A stretch of DNA of 64,000 nt from Pseudomonas sp. SDI (GCF_003105155.1 NZ_QETK01000014.1:1-64000), one strand, 5' to 3'. Shown: positions 8,987 through 18,051, numbered from the stretch's first letter. Numbers and translations: made by a program. The notes: generated from the sequence alone by a model not told the origin.

Positions 8987-9002
8987 AGGCACAGCGCTTG
9001 CT
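8987..9002 (+). promoter_or_regulatory. Sigma54 (-24/-12) promoter for urtABCDE
   Basis: aGGCACagcgcTTGCT has GG at 8988-8989 and GC at 9000-9001, separated by exactly 10 bases, as RpoN promoters require. It lies about 60 bases before the urtA ATG. RpoN/NtrC control of a urea transporter fits nitrogen scavenging. Confidence 0.65.
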
Positions 9003-9060
9003 AAAGCTCCACTCCGAAGTCGACCTCTGCTTGGCAGAACCACTCATCGGAGAGAGCACC

Positions 9061-10326
9061 ATGAAGCGTCGCAGTCTGATCAAGGCCTTTACCCTCAGCG
9101 CATCGATTGCAGCGATGGGCTTGAGCTGGAGTATCCAGGCCGCCGAGACCATCAAGGTCGGCATCCTGCATTCGCTGTCGGGCACCATGGCGATTTCCGA
9201 GACATCGCTCAAGGACATGGCCCTGATGACCATCGAGCAGATCAACGCCAAGGGCGGGGTGAACGGCAAGCTGCTGGAGCCGGTGGTGGTCGACCCGGCG
9301 TCGAACTGGCCGCTGTTCGCCGAAAAGAGCCGCCAGCTGCTGACCCAGGACAAGGTCGCGGTGGTGTTCGGCTGCTGGACCTCGGTGTCGCGCAAGTCGG
9401 TATTGCCGGTGTTCGAGGAACTCAACGGGCTGCTGTTCTACCCGGTGCAGTACGAGGGTGAGGAAATGTCGCCAAACGTCTTCTACACCGGCGCGGCGCC
9501 CAACCAGCAAGCCATCCCGGCGGTGGAGTACCTGATGAGCGAGGACGGCGGCGCGGCCACGCGCTACTTCCTGTTCGGCACCGACTACGTCTACCCGCGC
9601 ACCACCAACAAGATCCTGCGTGCGTTCCTGCACAGCAAGGGCGTGGCCGACAAGGACATCGAAGAGGTCTACACGCCGTTCGGCCACAGCGATTACCAGA
9701 CCATCGTCGCCAACATCAAGAAGTTCTCCGCCGGCGGCAAGACTGCGGTGATCTCCACGGTCAACGGCGACTCCAACGTGCCGTTCTACAAGGAGTTGGC
9801 CAACCAGGGCCTGAAGGCCACCGACGTGCCGGTGGTGGCCTTCTCGGTGGGCGAGGAAGAACTGCGCGGTATCGACACCAGGCCGTTGGTCGGCCACCTG
9901 GCGGCGTGGAACTACTTCGAGTCGGTGCAGAACCCGGTGAACAGCCAGTTCGTTGCCGACTGGAAAGCCTACGCCAAGGCCAAGCACCTGCCGGGCGCGG
10001 ACAGGGCGGTAACCAACGATCCGATGGAGGCCACCTACGTCGGCATCCATATGTGGGCGCAGGCGGTCGAGCAGGCCAAGTCCACCGATGTCGACAAGGT
10101 TCGTGCGGCGCTGGCTGGGCAGTCGTTCAAGGCACCGTCGGGCTTCACCCTGACCATGGACAAGACCAACCACCACCTGCACAAGCCGGTGATGATCGGC
10201 GAGATCCAGGACGACGGGCAGTTCAACGTGGTCTGGGAAACCGAGCAGCCGCTGCGCGCGCAGCCATGGAGCCCATTCATTCCGGGCAACGACAAGCGGC
10301 CTGACTATGCGGTGAAAGGCAACTGA
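9061..10326 (+). CDS. urtA: Urea ABC transporter substrate-binding protein
   Basis: A 421-residue periplasmic binding protein. The N-terminus MKRRSLIKAF followed by a hydrophobic stretch and SIQAA/ET is a signal peptide with a possible twin-arginine motif. The mature part is of the UrtA subfamily of Leu/Ile/Val-binding proteins: KVGILHSLSGTMAISETSLKD near the start and FGCWTSVSRKSVLPVFEE further on. It binds urea for the UrtBCDE importer. The downstream gene order urtB, C, D, E confirms this. The ATG at 9061 follows cggagagagcacc, a good ribosome-binding site. Confidence 0.95.
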   Translation: MKRRSLIKAFTLSASIAAMGLSWSIQAAETIKVGILHSLSGTMAISETSLKDMALMTIEQINAKGGVNGKLLEPVVVDPASNWPLFAEKSRQLLTQDKVAVVFGCWTSVSRKSVLPVFEELNGLLFYPVQYEGEEMSPNVFYTGAAPNQQAIPAVEYLMSEDGGAATRYFLFGTDYVYPRTTNKILRAFLHSKGVADKDIEEVYTPFGHSDYQTIVANIKKFSAGGKTAVISTVNGDSNVPFYKELANQGLKATDVPVVAFSVGEEELRGIDTRPLVGHLAAWNYFESVQNPVNSQFVADWKAYAKAKHLPGADRAVTNDPMEATYVGIHMWAQAVEQAKSTDVDKVRAALAGQSFKAPSGFTLTMDKTNHHLHKPVMIGEIQDDGQFNVVWETEQPLRAQPWSPFIPGNDKRPDYAVKGN

Positions 10327-10337
10327 TTCGGCGGTGA

Positions 10338-10421
10338 CGCTAGCGCGGGCACGGCCCGCTCCCACAGCGGGAAAACTGTTTATGCCGCCCTGTGGGAGCT
10401 GGCCTTGCCAGCGACAAGGCC
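10338..10421. repeat. REP element pair
   Basis: Two REP-like units in opposite orientation (10338-10367 and 10389-10419) lie between urtA and urtB; the shared cores are ccgctcccacag and cctgtgggagct. Such a pair between the binding protein and permease genes can stabilise the urtA message. Confidence 0.6.
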
Positions 10422-10447
10422 CTGAAGAACAACACAGGAACACCGCC

Positions 10448-11938
10448 ATGCCCAAGGCCCTGCTCTACCTCCTGCTACTGCTGCTACCGCTGGCCGCCCA
10501 GGCCGGCGATGCCGAGTTTTTCAGCGCCGCCAAGCCCAACGAGCAGGCCCGCCTGCTCCAGGACTGGGCGGCGCAACCCGAGCCGGCCCGCTTGCCGCTG
10601 CTCAACGCGCTGCACCAAGGCCGCCTGAGCGCTGACGACAATCGCAAGCTGCGCCTGAACAACCGCCTGCGCGGGCTGGTCGACAACGCCCTCGCGGCGC
10701 ACCACCTGCTCAGCGACGACGTCCGCCTGCGCCTCGCCGCCGCCCAGCAATTGCAGAAATCCGCGCAGCCGGCGCAAGTGGCTTTCCTCGACCGCCGCTA
10801 CGCGGCCGAGGCCGATGCCGGCGTGCAGGCGGCCCTCGGCCTGGCCCTGGCCAACCTGCAGTTGGCGGCGCCCGAACCGGCGGTACGCCTGGCGGCCGTG
10901 CGTCTGCTCGGCGAAACCGGCGACCCGCTGGCGCGGACCCGCCTCGAAGCACTGCTCGACCCGACCGTAGAAACCGACCCTGGCGTGCGCACCGCCGCCG
11001 AAACCAGCCTGGCCCAGGTCAAGCGCAAGCTGCTGCTCGGCGAACTGCTCGGGCAGGCCTTCAGCGGCCTGTCGCTGGGCTCGATCCTGCTGCTGGCCGC
11101 CCTGGGCCTGGCGATCACCTTCGGCCTGCTCGGGGTGATCAACATGGCTCACGGCGAAATGCTCATGCTCGGCGCCTACAGCACCTACATGGTGCAACTG
11201 CTGGTGCAACGCTTCGCCCCCGGCGCCCTCGAGTTCTACCCCCTGCTGGCACTGCCGGTGGCCTTCGCGGTCAGCGCCGGGGTCGGCATGCTGCTGGAGC
11301 GCACGGTGATCCGTCACCTCTACGGCCGGCCGCTGGAAACCCTGCTGGCCACCTGGGGCATCAGCCTGATCCTGATCCAGGCGATCCGCCTGCTGTTCGG
11401 CGCGCAGAACGTCGAAGTGGCCAACCCGGCCTGGCTTTCCGGCGGCATTCAGGTGCTGCCGAACCTGGTGCTGCCGTACAGCCGCATCGTCATCATCGGC
11501 TTCGCGCTGTGCGTGGTGCTGCTGACCTGGTTGCTGCTCAACCGCACCCGGCTCGGCCTGAACGTGCGGGCGGTCACCCAGAACCGCAACATGGCCGCCT
11601 GCTGCGGGGTGCCGACCGGGCGCGTGGACATGCTCGCCTTCGGCCTCGGCTCGGGCATCGCCGGCCTCGGCGGGGTGGCCCTGAGCCAGATTGGCAACGT
11701 CGGCCCGGACCTCGGCCAGAGCTACATCATCGACTCGTTCCTGGTGGTGGTGCTCGGCGGCGTCGGGCAACTGGCCGGCAGCCTCTGGGCGGCCTTCGGC
11801 CTGGGCATCGCGAATAAATTGCTGGAACCGCAGATCGGTGCGGTGCTCGGCAAGATCCTTATCCTTGCGCTGATCATTCTGTTCATCCAGAAGCGTCCGC
11901 AAGGCCTGTTCGCCCTCAAGGGACGGGTAATCGACTGA
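10448..11938 (+). CDS. urtB: Urea ABC transporter permease UrtB
   Basis: A 496-residue permease. Residues 1-19 are a signal peptide (ending AAQAG), and about 20-195 are a helical, repeat-like soluble domain peculiar to UrtB. From about residue 200 the LivH-like membrane domain follows, with LGVINMAHGEMLMLGAYSTY and, near the end, the GGVGQLAGSLWAAF segment. It forms the urea channel with UrtC. I chose ATG 10448 because it opens a clear signal peptide; the frame is open further upstream through the REP region. Its stop overlaps the urtC start (TGATG). Confidence 0.93.
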   Translation: MPKALLYLLLLLLPLAAQAGDAEFFSAAKPNEQARLLQDWAAQPEPARLPLLNALHQGRLSADDNRKLRLNNRLRGLVDNALAAHHLLSDDVRLRLAAAQQLQKSAQPAQVAFLDRRYAAEADAGVQAALGLALANLQLAAPEPAVRLAAVRLLGETGDPLARTRLEALLDPTVETDPGVRTAAETSLAQVKRKLLLGELLGQAFSGLSLGSILLLAALGLAITFGLLGVINMAHGEMLMLGAYSTYMVQLLVQRFAPGALEFYPLLALPVAFAVSAGVGMLLERTVIRHLYGRPLETLLATWGISLILIQAIRLLFGAQNVEVANPAWLSGGIQVLPNLVLPYSRIVIIGFALCVVLLTWLLLNRTRLGLNVRAVTQNRNMAACCGVPTGRVDMLAFGLGSGIAGLGGVALSQIGNVGPDLGQSYIIDSFLVVVLGGVGQLAGSLWAAFGLGIANKLLEPQIGAVLGKILILALIILFIQKRPQGLFALKGRVID

Positions 11939-13017
11939 TGAACCAGCCTCTGCTTGTGACTGCCACGCAAAAAGCCGGCCCGCACCTGTCGCTGGCCATC
12001 GGCGCCGTCGTGCTGCTGGTGCTGCTCGCCCTGCCGCTGCTATCGCTGCTGCCCGCCGGGCACAGTTTGCAGGTGTCGGCCTACACCCTGACGCTGGTCG
12101 GCAAGATCCTCTGCTACGCCATCGTCGCCCTGGCCCTGGACCTGGTCTGGGGCTATGCCGGGCTGCTTTCGCTCGGCCACGGCCTGTTCTTCGCCCTGGG
12201 CGGTTACGCGATGGGCATGTACCTGATGCGCGAAGCGGCCGGCGACAGCCTGCCGGCGTTCATGACCTTCCTGTCGTGGAGCGAGCTGCCCTGGTACTGG
12301 GCCGGCACCCAGCACTTCGCCTGGGCGCTGTGCCTGGTGGTGCTGGCGCCGGGCTTGCTGGCGCTGGTGTTCGGCTTCTTCGCCTTCCGTTCACGGATCA
12401 AGGGCGTGTATTTCTCGATCATGACCCAGGCGCTGACCTTTGCCGGCATGCTGCTGTTCTTCCGCAACGAAACCGGCTTTGGCGGCAACAACGGCTTCAC
12501 CCACTTTCGCAGCATCCTCGGCTTCGAAATCACCGCGCCCGGCACCCGGGCGACGCTGTTCCTGCTCACCGTGGCACTGCTGCTGGCCAGCCTGCTGCTC
12601 GGTTGGCGGCTGGCGCGCAGCAAATTCGGCCGGGTGCTGACGGCACTGCGCGATGCCGAAAACCGGCTGATGTTCTGCGGCTACGACCCGCGCGGTTTCA
12701 AGCTCTTCGTCTGGGTGCTGAGCGCGGTGCTGTGCGGCCTGGCTGGGGCGCTGTATGTGCCGCAGGTGGGCATCATCAACCCCAGTGAAATGTCGCCGAC
12801 CCATTCCATCGAAGCCGCCGTGTGGGTGGCCCTGGGTGGGCGCGGCACGCTGATCGGGCCGCTGCTCGGCGCCGGGCTGGTGAACGGCATGAAGAGCTGG
12901 TTCACCGTGGCCTTCCCCGAGTTCTGGCTGTTCTTCCTCGGCGCGCTGTTCATTCTGGTGACGCTGTACCTGCCCAAGGGCGTGGTCGGTCTGCTGAAGA
13001 AAAGGGGCGAACAATGA
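11938..13017 (+). CDS. urtC: Urea ABC transporter permease UrtC
   Basis: A 359-residue LivM-like permease with about ten hydrophobic helices. Typical motifs are GYAGLLSLGHGLFFALGGYA (about residues 70-90) and the conserved C-terminal VALGGRGTLIGPLLGAGLVN. It pairs with UrtB to form the membrane part of the urea importer. It overlaps urtB by one base and urtD by four bases (ATGA), which shows tight translational coupling. Confidence 0.94.
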   Translation: MNQPLLVTATQKAGPHLSLAIGAVVLLVLLALPLLSLLPAGHSLQVSAYTLTLVGKILCYAIVALALDLVWGYAGLLSLGHGLFFALGGYAMGMYLMREAAGDSLPAFMTFLSWSELPWYWAGTQHFAWALCLVVLAPGLLALVFGFFAFRSRIKGVYFSIMTQALTFAGMLLFFRNETGFGGNNGFTHFRSILGFEITAPGTRATLFLLTVALLLASLLLGWRLARSKFGRVLTALRDAENRLMFCGYDPRGFKLFVWVLSAVLCGLAGALYVPQVGIINPSEMSPTHSIEAAVWVALGGRGTLIGPLLGAGLVNGMKSWFTVAFPEFWLFFLGALFILVTLYLPKGVVGLLKKRGEQ

Positions 13018-13871
13018 GAAGCGTACCGTTACCGGCCGTGCACCCGGAATTCATGCTCGAACCGCTCCTCGACGGCGCCGGCCGCGACGCCATCGGCCTT
13101 GGCCAGCGCCGCGAGCCGGGGCTCGACGTGCGCCACGGCACTGTGCTCACGCTGGAGGACCTCAGTGTCAGCTTCGATGGTTTCAAGGCGTTGAACGCGC
13201 TGAACCTCTACATCGGCGTGGGCGAGCTGCGCTGCATCATCGGCCCGAACGGCGCCGGCAAAACCACGCTGATGGACGTGATCACCGGCAAGACCCGGCC
13301 CAGCGCCGGCAAGGCCTGGTTCGGCGAGACCCTGGACCTGACGCGAATGAGCGAAGTGCAGATCGCCCAGGCCGGTATCGGTCGCAAGTTCCAGAAGCCG
13401 ACGGTGTTCGAGGCGCTGACCGTGTACCAGAACCTGGAGCTGGCGCAGCACACCGACAAATCAGTGTGGGCCAGCCTGCGTGCGCGCCTGAGCGGCGCGC
13501 AGAAGGATCGCATCGACGAGGTGCTGCGCACGATCCGGCTGGAGGCGGCGCAGCAGCGCCTGGCCGGGTTGCTCTCGCATGGGCAGAAGCAGTTCCTGGA
13601 GATCGGCATGCTGCTGATGCAGGAACCACAGTTGCTGCTGCTCGACGAGCCGGTGGCGGGGATGACCGATGCCGAGACCGAATTTACCGCCGAACTGTTC
13701 AAGGGCCTGGCCGGCAAGCATTCGCTGATGGTGGTGGAGCACGACATGGGCTTTGTCGGCAGCATTGCCGACCATGTGACGGTGCTGCACCAGGGCAGCG
13801 TGCTGGCCGAAGGCTCGCTGGAGCAGGTGCAGGCGGATGACCGGGTGATCGAGGTGTACCTCGGTCGATAG
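13014..13871 (+). CDS. urtD: Urea ABC transporter ATP-binding protein UrtD
   Basis: A 285-residue ABC ATPase of the LivG type. After an N-terminal extension of about 45 residues, the Walker A motif GPNGAGKTT is at 77-85, the signature LSHGQKQ and Walker B LLLLDEP follow, then the D-loop and switch His in VVEHDMGF. The N-terminal extension is normal for UrtD. It powers urea import with UrtE. The ATG at 13014 overlaps the urtC stop. A REP hairpin separates it from urtE. Confidence 0.94.
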   Translation: MRSVPLPAVHPEFMLEPLLDGAGRDAIGLGQRREPGLDVRHGTVLTLEDLSVSFDGFKALNALNLYIGVGELRCIIGPNGAGKTTLMDVITGKTRPSAGKAWFGETLDLTRMSEVQIAQAGIGRKFQKPTVFEALTVYQNLELAQHTDKSVWASLRARLSGAQKDRIDEVLRTIRLEAAQQRLAGLLSHGQKQFLEIGMLLMQEPQLLLLDEPVAGMTDAETEFTAELFKGLAGKHSLMVVEHDMGFVGSIADHVTVLHQGSVLAEGSLEQVQADDRVIEVYLGR

Positions 13872-13880
13872 CTTCAAGAG

Positions 13881-13903
13881 CATCGCGGGCTAGTCCCGCG
13901 ATG
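13881..13903. repeat. REP-like hairpin
   Basis: catcgcggg (13881-13889) pairs with cccgcgatg (13895-13903) around a 5-base loop, in the short gap between urtD and urtE. Confidence 0.6.
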
Positions 13904-13934
13904 AGGCCAGCCAGAACAATACAAGGTTCAAAGC

Positions 13935-14633
13935 ATGCTGAAGATCGACTCCCTGCACCAATACTACGGCGGCAGCCACATCCTGCGCGGCCTCTCCTTC
14001 GAGGCCAGGGTCGGCGAAGTGACCTGCCTGCTCGGCCGCAACGGCGTCGGCAAGACGACCCTGCTGCGTTGCCTGATGGGCCTGCTGCCAGCGCGTGAGG
14101 GCAGTGTGCACTGGGAAGGCCAGGCCATCACCGGCTTCAAGCCGCACCAGCGGGTGCGGGCCGGGATTGCCTACGTGCCGCAGGGTCGGGAAATTTTCCC
14201 GCGGCTGAGTGTGGAGGAAAACCTGCTGATGGGCCTGTCGCGCTTCAGTGCCGGAGACGCCCGTGAAGTGCCGGCATTCATCTACGAGCTGTTCCCGGTG
14301 CTGCTGCAGATGAAACAGCGTCGTGGCGGCGACCTTTCCGGCGGCCAGCAGCAACAACTGGCAATCGGCCGTGCCCTGGCCAGCCGGCCACGCCTGCTGA
14401 TCCTCGACGAACCCACCGAGGGCATCCAGCCGTCGGTGATCAAGGAGATCGGCACGGTGATCGGCACGCTTGCCGCGCGCGGCGACATGGCAATTCTGCT
14501 GGTGGAACAGTTCTACGACTTTGCCGCCGGGCTGGCCGACCAGTACCTGGTGATGTCGCGGGGCGAGATCGTGCAGCAGGGCCGTGGCGAAAACATGGAG
14601 GCCGAGGGTGTGCGCGGCCTGGTAACCATTTAA
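13935..14633 (+). CDS. urtE: Urea ABC transporter ATP-binding protein UrtE
   Basis: A 232-residue LivF-type ABC ATPase. Walker A GRNGVGKT is at about 34-41, the signature LSGGQQQQLAIGRAL and Walker B LLILDEPTEG follow. UrtE signatures include AYVPQGREIFPRLSVEENL. With UrtD it drives urea uptake. It is 63 bases after urtD, with a REP hairpin in the gap, and 34 bases before the acetyltransferase gene. Confidence 0.94.
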   Translation: MLKIDSLHQYYGGSHILRGLSFEARVGEVTCLLGRNGVGKTTLLRCLMGLLPAREGSVHWEGQAITGFKPHQRVRAGIAYVPQGREIFPRLSVEENLLMGLSRFSAGDAREVPAFIYELFPVLLQMKQRRGGDLSGGQQQQLAIGRALASRPRLLILDEPTEGIQPSVIKEIGTVIGTLAARGDMAILLVEQFYDFAAGLADQYLVMSRGEIVQQGRGENMEAEGVRGLVTI

Positions 14634-14667
14634 TCTGACGCCCTGCTCAACGCTTCGAGAACCTGCC

Positions 14668-15189
14668 ATGACCTACCTGATCCGCGATGCCGTGCATGCC
14701 GACCTGCCAGGTATCCGTGACATCTACAACGATGCCGTGCTCAACACCACGGCGATCTGGAACGAACAACCGGTCGACCTCGGCAACCGCCAGGCCTGGT
14801 TTGCCGCGCGCCAGGCGCAGCAGTACCCGATTCTGGTGGCGGTGAATGCAGCGGGCGAGGTGCTGGGCTATTCGTCGTTCGGCGACTGGCGGCCGTTCGA
14901 GGGTTTCCGCTACACCGTGGAGCATTCGGTGTATATCCGCGCCGATCAGCGTGGCAACGGCCTGGGGCCGGCGCTGATGCTGGCGTTGATCGAACGCGCC
15001 AGGGCCTGCGGCAAGCACGTGATGGTGGCCGCGATTGAAAGCGGCAATGCCGCATCGGTACGCCTGCATCAGCGACTGGGCTTTACCCAGAACGGCAGTA
15101 TGCCGCAGGTGGGGGTGAAGTTTGGGCGCTGGCTGGATCTGACGTTTATGCAGTTGATCCTGAACCCAGGGGCGCAGCCTGGGCGGTAG
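14668..15189 (+). CDS. GNAT acetyltransferase (methionine sulfoximine/phosphinothricin type)
   Basis: A 173-residue GNAT N-acetyltransferase. The acetyl-CoA-binding loop is RADQRGNGLGPAL (about residues 92-104), and the N-terminal segment RDAVHADLPGIRDIYNDAV is typical of the phosphinothricin acetyltransferase family. P. aeruginosa has a relative (MddA type, acting on methionine sulfoximine) next to its urease and urea-transporter genes, which fits this position after urtE. Detoxification of glutamate/glutamine analogues is the likely role; the exact substrate is inferred. It may be co-transcribed with urt. Confidence 0.82.
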   Translation: MTYLIRDAVHADLPGIRDIYNDAVLNTTAIWNEQPVDLGNRQAWFAARQAQQYPILVAVNAAGEVLGYSSFGDWRPFEGFRYTVEHSVYIRADQRGNGLGPALMLALIERARACGKHVMVAAIESGNAASVRLHQRLGFTQNGSMPQVGVKFGRWLDLTFMQLILNPGAQPGR

Positions 15190-15190
15190 G

Positions 15191-15278
15191 GCCCCTTCGC
15201 GGGACTAGCCCGCTCCCACAGGGTACAGCGGTGATCTTGTGGGAGCGGCGGTGCGGCGACCCGACTCATCCCGCGATG
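15191..15278. repeat. REP element pair
   Basis: Two REP-like units in opposite orientation (about 15192-15223 and 15236-15278; cores cgcgggactagcccgctc and gtgggagcgg) lie between the convergent acetyltransferase and cbpM genes. Confidence 0.6.
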
Positions 15279-15281
15279 AAG

Positions 15282-15593
15282 TCAGCCCTGCACAAACCGG
15301 CCCAACCGCTGCTTGAGCATCGAATTCTCACTGCGCAGCTGCTGCACTTCCTCCAGCAACTCCAGCGCCAGCGCTACCCCTTCCCACTCCAGCTCAAGCT
15401 CCTGATGCAGCTTGGCAGCGCGTTTGGCCAGCACCGGCGCGTGGTCGTCGAACAGCCAATCCTCCGGCGTTCGCCCCGACGGTTCAACAATGCCGTGCTC
15501 GACGATCTCGATCACGTAGTCCGCCGGTAAGTCGGCTTCCTGACAAAGGGTACGCATGTCCAGTTGAACGATCAGGGTACTGCTCATGGTCAC
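15282..15593 (-). CDS. cbpM: Chaperone modulator CbpM
   Basis: A 103-residue MerR-like helical protein of the CbpM family, with the N-terminal segment [18 protein letters not shown] and a C-terminal coiled coil about [19 protein letters not shown]. CbpM binds the J domain of CbpA and inhibits its co-chaperone and DNA-binding activity. The ATG overlaps the cbpA stop by four bases, so translation is coupled. This cbpA-cbpM order is the usual one. Confidence 0.9.
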   Translation of the reverse strand: MTMSSTLIVQLDMRTLCQEADLPADYVIEIVEHGIVEPSGRTPEDWLFDDHAPVLAKRAAKLHQELELEWEGVALALELLEEVQQLRSENSMLKQRLGRFVQG

Positions 15594-16549
15594 TTACTCC
15601 ATTGAGTTCGCGGGTTGAACGCGGCCTTCTCCGCCAGTTTGCTCCACAATTCCTTCACCGCCGCGTCCGACTGCGTCGGCATCACCACCTTCAGTTGCGC
15701 ATACAGGTCGCCACGCTGGCCCTGCTTGTTGCTCAGGCCCATGCCCTTGATCCGCAGGCGCTGGCCACTCTGGCTGTCGGGACGAATGGTCAGGTTGACC
15801 TTGCCGGTCAGGGTCGGCATCTCGACCTTGGTGCCCAACGCCGCTTCCCACGGTGCCAGCGGCACGGTGATGATCAGGTCATGACCTTCGACATCGAACA
15901 ACGGATGCGGTGCCAGGCGAATGATCAGGAACAGGTCGCCATTCGCCCCGCCGCCAATGCCCGGTGCGCCCTGGCCCTTGAGGCGGATACGCTCGCCGTC
16001 GGTGACCCCGGCCGGAATCTTCACGTTGAGGGTCTTGGTGGTGTCACCGGTACGCTGCCCGGCCGCGTTGTATTGCGGCACCTGGAAGCTGATTTTCTTC
16101 GATTCGTTGGCCAGGGTTTCCTCTAGGAAAATCGCCAGTTCCATTTCCACGTCTTGCCCTCGCCGACCGGCGCTGCGTTGCTGGCCACGGCCAAACGGGT
16201 TGCCGTTGCCACGCCCGGCCGAGCCGAAAATGGAGCTGAAGAAGTCCGAGAAGTCGCCGCCCTCGCCGAAACCGCCACCGGCGCCGCCACGGCTTTCCCA
16301 GCCCGGCGGGCCCTGGAACGGCCGGCCATGCTGACCGTACTTGCGCAGTTCGTCGTATTCGGCGCGTTTTTCCGGGCTGCCCAAGGCCTCGTAGGCCTCG
16401 TTGGCCTCCTTGAATTTTTCTTCGGCGTCGCGTTCTTTGCTGACGTCGGGGTGATACTTGCGCGCAAGCTTGCGGTAGGCGGTCTTGATCGCCTTTTCGT
16501 CCGCAGTCGGCTCTACGCCAAGGATCTTGTAATAGTCTTTGAAGTCCAT
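15590..16549 (-). CDS. cbpA: Curved DNA-binding protein CbpA (DnaJ family)
   Basis: A 319-residue class B J-protein. The J domain (residues 1-70) has the HPD motif in YHPDVSK, a Gly/Phe-rich linker follows (about 75-130, with [18 protein letters not shown]), and the C-terminal domain II is intact with no zinc finger. It works with DnaK and binds curved DNA. A sigma32-like promoter lies about 45 bases upstream of the start. It is divergent from the YegD-type Hsp70 gene. Confidence 0.92.
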   Translation of the reverse strand: MDFKDYYKILGVEPTADEKAIKTAYRKLARKYHPDVSKERDAEEKFKEANEAYEALGSPEKRAEYDELRKYGQHGRPFQGPPGWESRGGAGGGFGEGGDFSDFFSSIFGSAGRGNGNPFGRGQQRSAGRRGQDVEMELAIFLEETLANESKKISFQVPQYNAAGQRTGDTTKTLNVKIPAGVTDGERIRLKGQGAPGIGGGANGDLFLIIRLAPHPLFDVEGHDLIITVPLAPWEAALGTKVEMPTLTGKVNLTIRPDSQSGQRLRIKGMGLSNKQGQRGDLYAQLKVVMPTQSDAAVKELWSKLAEKAAFNPRTQWSK

Positions 16550-16593
16550 CTAAGCGATCACCAATGTTGTCGAATGCTTCACTGCTGCTGAAG

Positions 16594-16619
16594 ATTGGGG
16601 TCAAGCATAGCCTTTCAAG
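16594..16619 (-). promoter_or_regulatory. Sigma32 (heat-shock) promoter for cbpA
   Basis: On the minus strand CTTGAAA (16613-16619) is followed after 12 bases by CCCCAAT (16594-16600), close to the sigma32 consensus CTTGAAA...CCCCAT. It lies about 45 bases before the cbpA start, fitting a heat-shock co-chaperone. Confidence 0.6.
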
Positions 16620-16655
16620 GCAACCAAAGGTTTGCTGCCGAGCAGATATTCGGTC

Positions 16656-16683
16656 TTGATTCTGTCGCCGACTGGCATACACT
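16656..16683 (+). promoter_or_regulatory. Candidate sigma70 promoter for the YegD-like gene
   Basis: TTGATT (16656-16661) and TACACT (16678-16683) are 16 bases apart and about 35 bases before the Hsp70-like start codon. It is divergent from the sigma32-like cbpA promoter. Confidence 0.4.
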
Positions 16684-16716
16684 GCGCGGCCGTTTTTCCC
16701 CCGCAAGGTTTCCCCC

Positions 16717-17982
16717 ATGAGTCAACCTTCCCCGGCCCGCGCCTGCGGCATCGACTTCGGCACCTCCAACTCCACCGTCGGCTGGCACCGCCCGGGCGAG
16801 GAAACGCTGATCGCCCTGGAAGACGGCAAGATCACCTTGCCCTCGGTCGTGTTCTTCAACATCGAGGAGCGCCGCCCGGCCTACGGCCGCATGGCCCTGC
16901 ACGAATACCTCGAAGGCTACGAAGGCCGGTTGATGCGTTCGCTGAAGAGCCTGCTGGGCTCCAAGCTGATCAAGCACGACACCAGCGTGCTGGGCACCGC
17001 CCTGCCGTTCAAGGACCTGCTGGGGATGTTCATCGGCGAGCTGAAAAAACGCGCCGAACACAATGCCGGTCGCGCATTCGATGACGTGGTGCTGGGCCGC
17101 CCGGTGTTCTTCGTCGACGACGATCCGGCCGCCGACCAGGAAGCCGAAGACACCCTGGCGGAGGTGGCGAAGAAGATTGGCTTCAAGAACGTCTCGTTCC
17201 AGTACGAGCCGATTGCGGCGGCGTTCGACTATGAGTCGAACATCAGCAAGGAAGAGCTGGTGCTGATCGTCGACATCGGCGGCGGTACATCGGACTTCTC
17301 GCTGGTGCGCCTGGCGCCGGAACGGCACATGCTCGACGACCGCCAGGGCGACATTCTCGCCACCGGCGGCGTGCACATCGGCGGCACCGACTTCGACAAG
17401 CAACTGAGCCTGCAGGGCGTGATGCCCCTGTTTGGCTATGGCAGCCGGATGAAAAGCCAGGCCCTGATGCCCACCAGCTATCACCTGAACCTGGCGACCT
17501 GGCACACCATCAACTCGGTGTACTCGCAGAAGTCGCAGCTGGCGCTGGGCAGCATGCGTTACGACATCGAGGATACCGGCGGTATCGACCGGCTGTTCAA
17601 GCTGATCGAGCAGCGTGCCGGGCACTGGCTGGCGATGGAAGTGGAAGCGACCAAGATCGAACTGACCCAGGCGCAGGCGCGCCGGGTGGATCTGGGACGG
17701 ATCGAGCAGGGCCTGGCAGTGGACCTGAGCCGGGCGCTGTTCGAGGCCTCCATCGAGAACCTGCTGGCGCGCGTGCGCGCTAGCGTCGACGAGCTGCTGC
17801 TCAAGGCTGGTGTGGGTGTGGAGCAGGTCGATACGGTGTTCTTCACCGGCGGTTCGAGCGGCATCCCGGCGCTGCGCCAGAGCGTGGCGGCGATGCTGCC
17901 GAATGCGCAGCATGTGGAAGGCAACATCTTCGGCAGCATCGGCAGCGGGCTGGCGATCGAGGCGCGCAAGCGTTACGGTTGA
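16717..17982 (+). CDS. Hsp70-family protein (YegD-like)
   Basis: A 421-residue protein that contains only the ATPase part of Hsp70: phosphate motif 1 GIDFGTSNST (11-20), motif 2 IVDIGGGTSDFSLVRLAPE (about 184) and the adenosine motif FFTGGSSGIPALRQ near residue 375. The peptide-binding domain of DnaK is missing, as in E. coli YegD. Its role is unknown, probably a specialised chaperone. It lies divergently beside cbpA, a J protein, which suggests a working pair, although that is an inference. Confidence 0.85.
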   Translation: MSQPSPARACGIDFGTSNSTVGWHRPGEETLIALEDGKITLPSVVFFNIEERRPAYGRMALHEYLEGYEGRLMRSLKSLLGSKLIKHDTSVLGTALPFKDLLGMFIGELKKRAEHNAGRAFDDVVLGRPVFFVDDDPAADQEAEDTLAEVAKKIGFKNVSFQYEPIAAAFDYESNISKEELVLIVDIGGGTSDFSLVRLAPERHMLDDRQGDILATGGVHIGGTDFDKQLSLQGVMPLFGYGSRMKSQALMPTSYHLNLATWHTINSVYSQKSQLALGSMRYDIEDTGGIDRLFKLIEQRAGHWLAMEVEATKIELTQAQARRVDLGRIEQGLAVDLSRALFEASIENLLARVRASVDELLLKAGVGVEQVDTVFFTGGSSGIPALRQSVAAMLPNAQHVEGNIFGSIGSGLAIEARKRYG

Positions 17983-17987
17983 GGCCC

Positions 17988-18047
17988 TAGCGCGGGGCGA
18001 GCCCGCACCCACAGCAGACCCTGTGGGGGTGGGCTCGTCCCGCGCCA
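17988..18047. repeat. REP element pair
   Basis: agcgcggggcgagcccgcac and its inverted partner (ggtgggctcgtcccgcgcc) flank a short loop between two convergent genes. It may serve as a bidirectional transcript end. Confidence 0.6.
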
Positions 18048-18051
18048 GGCT

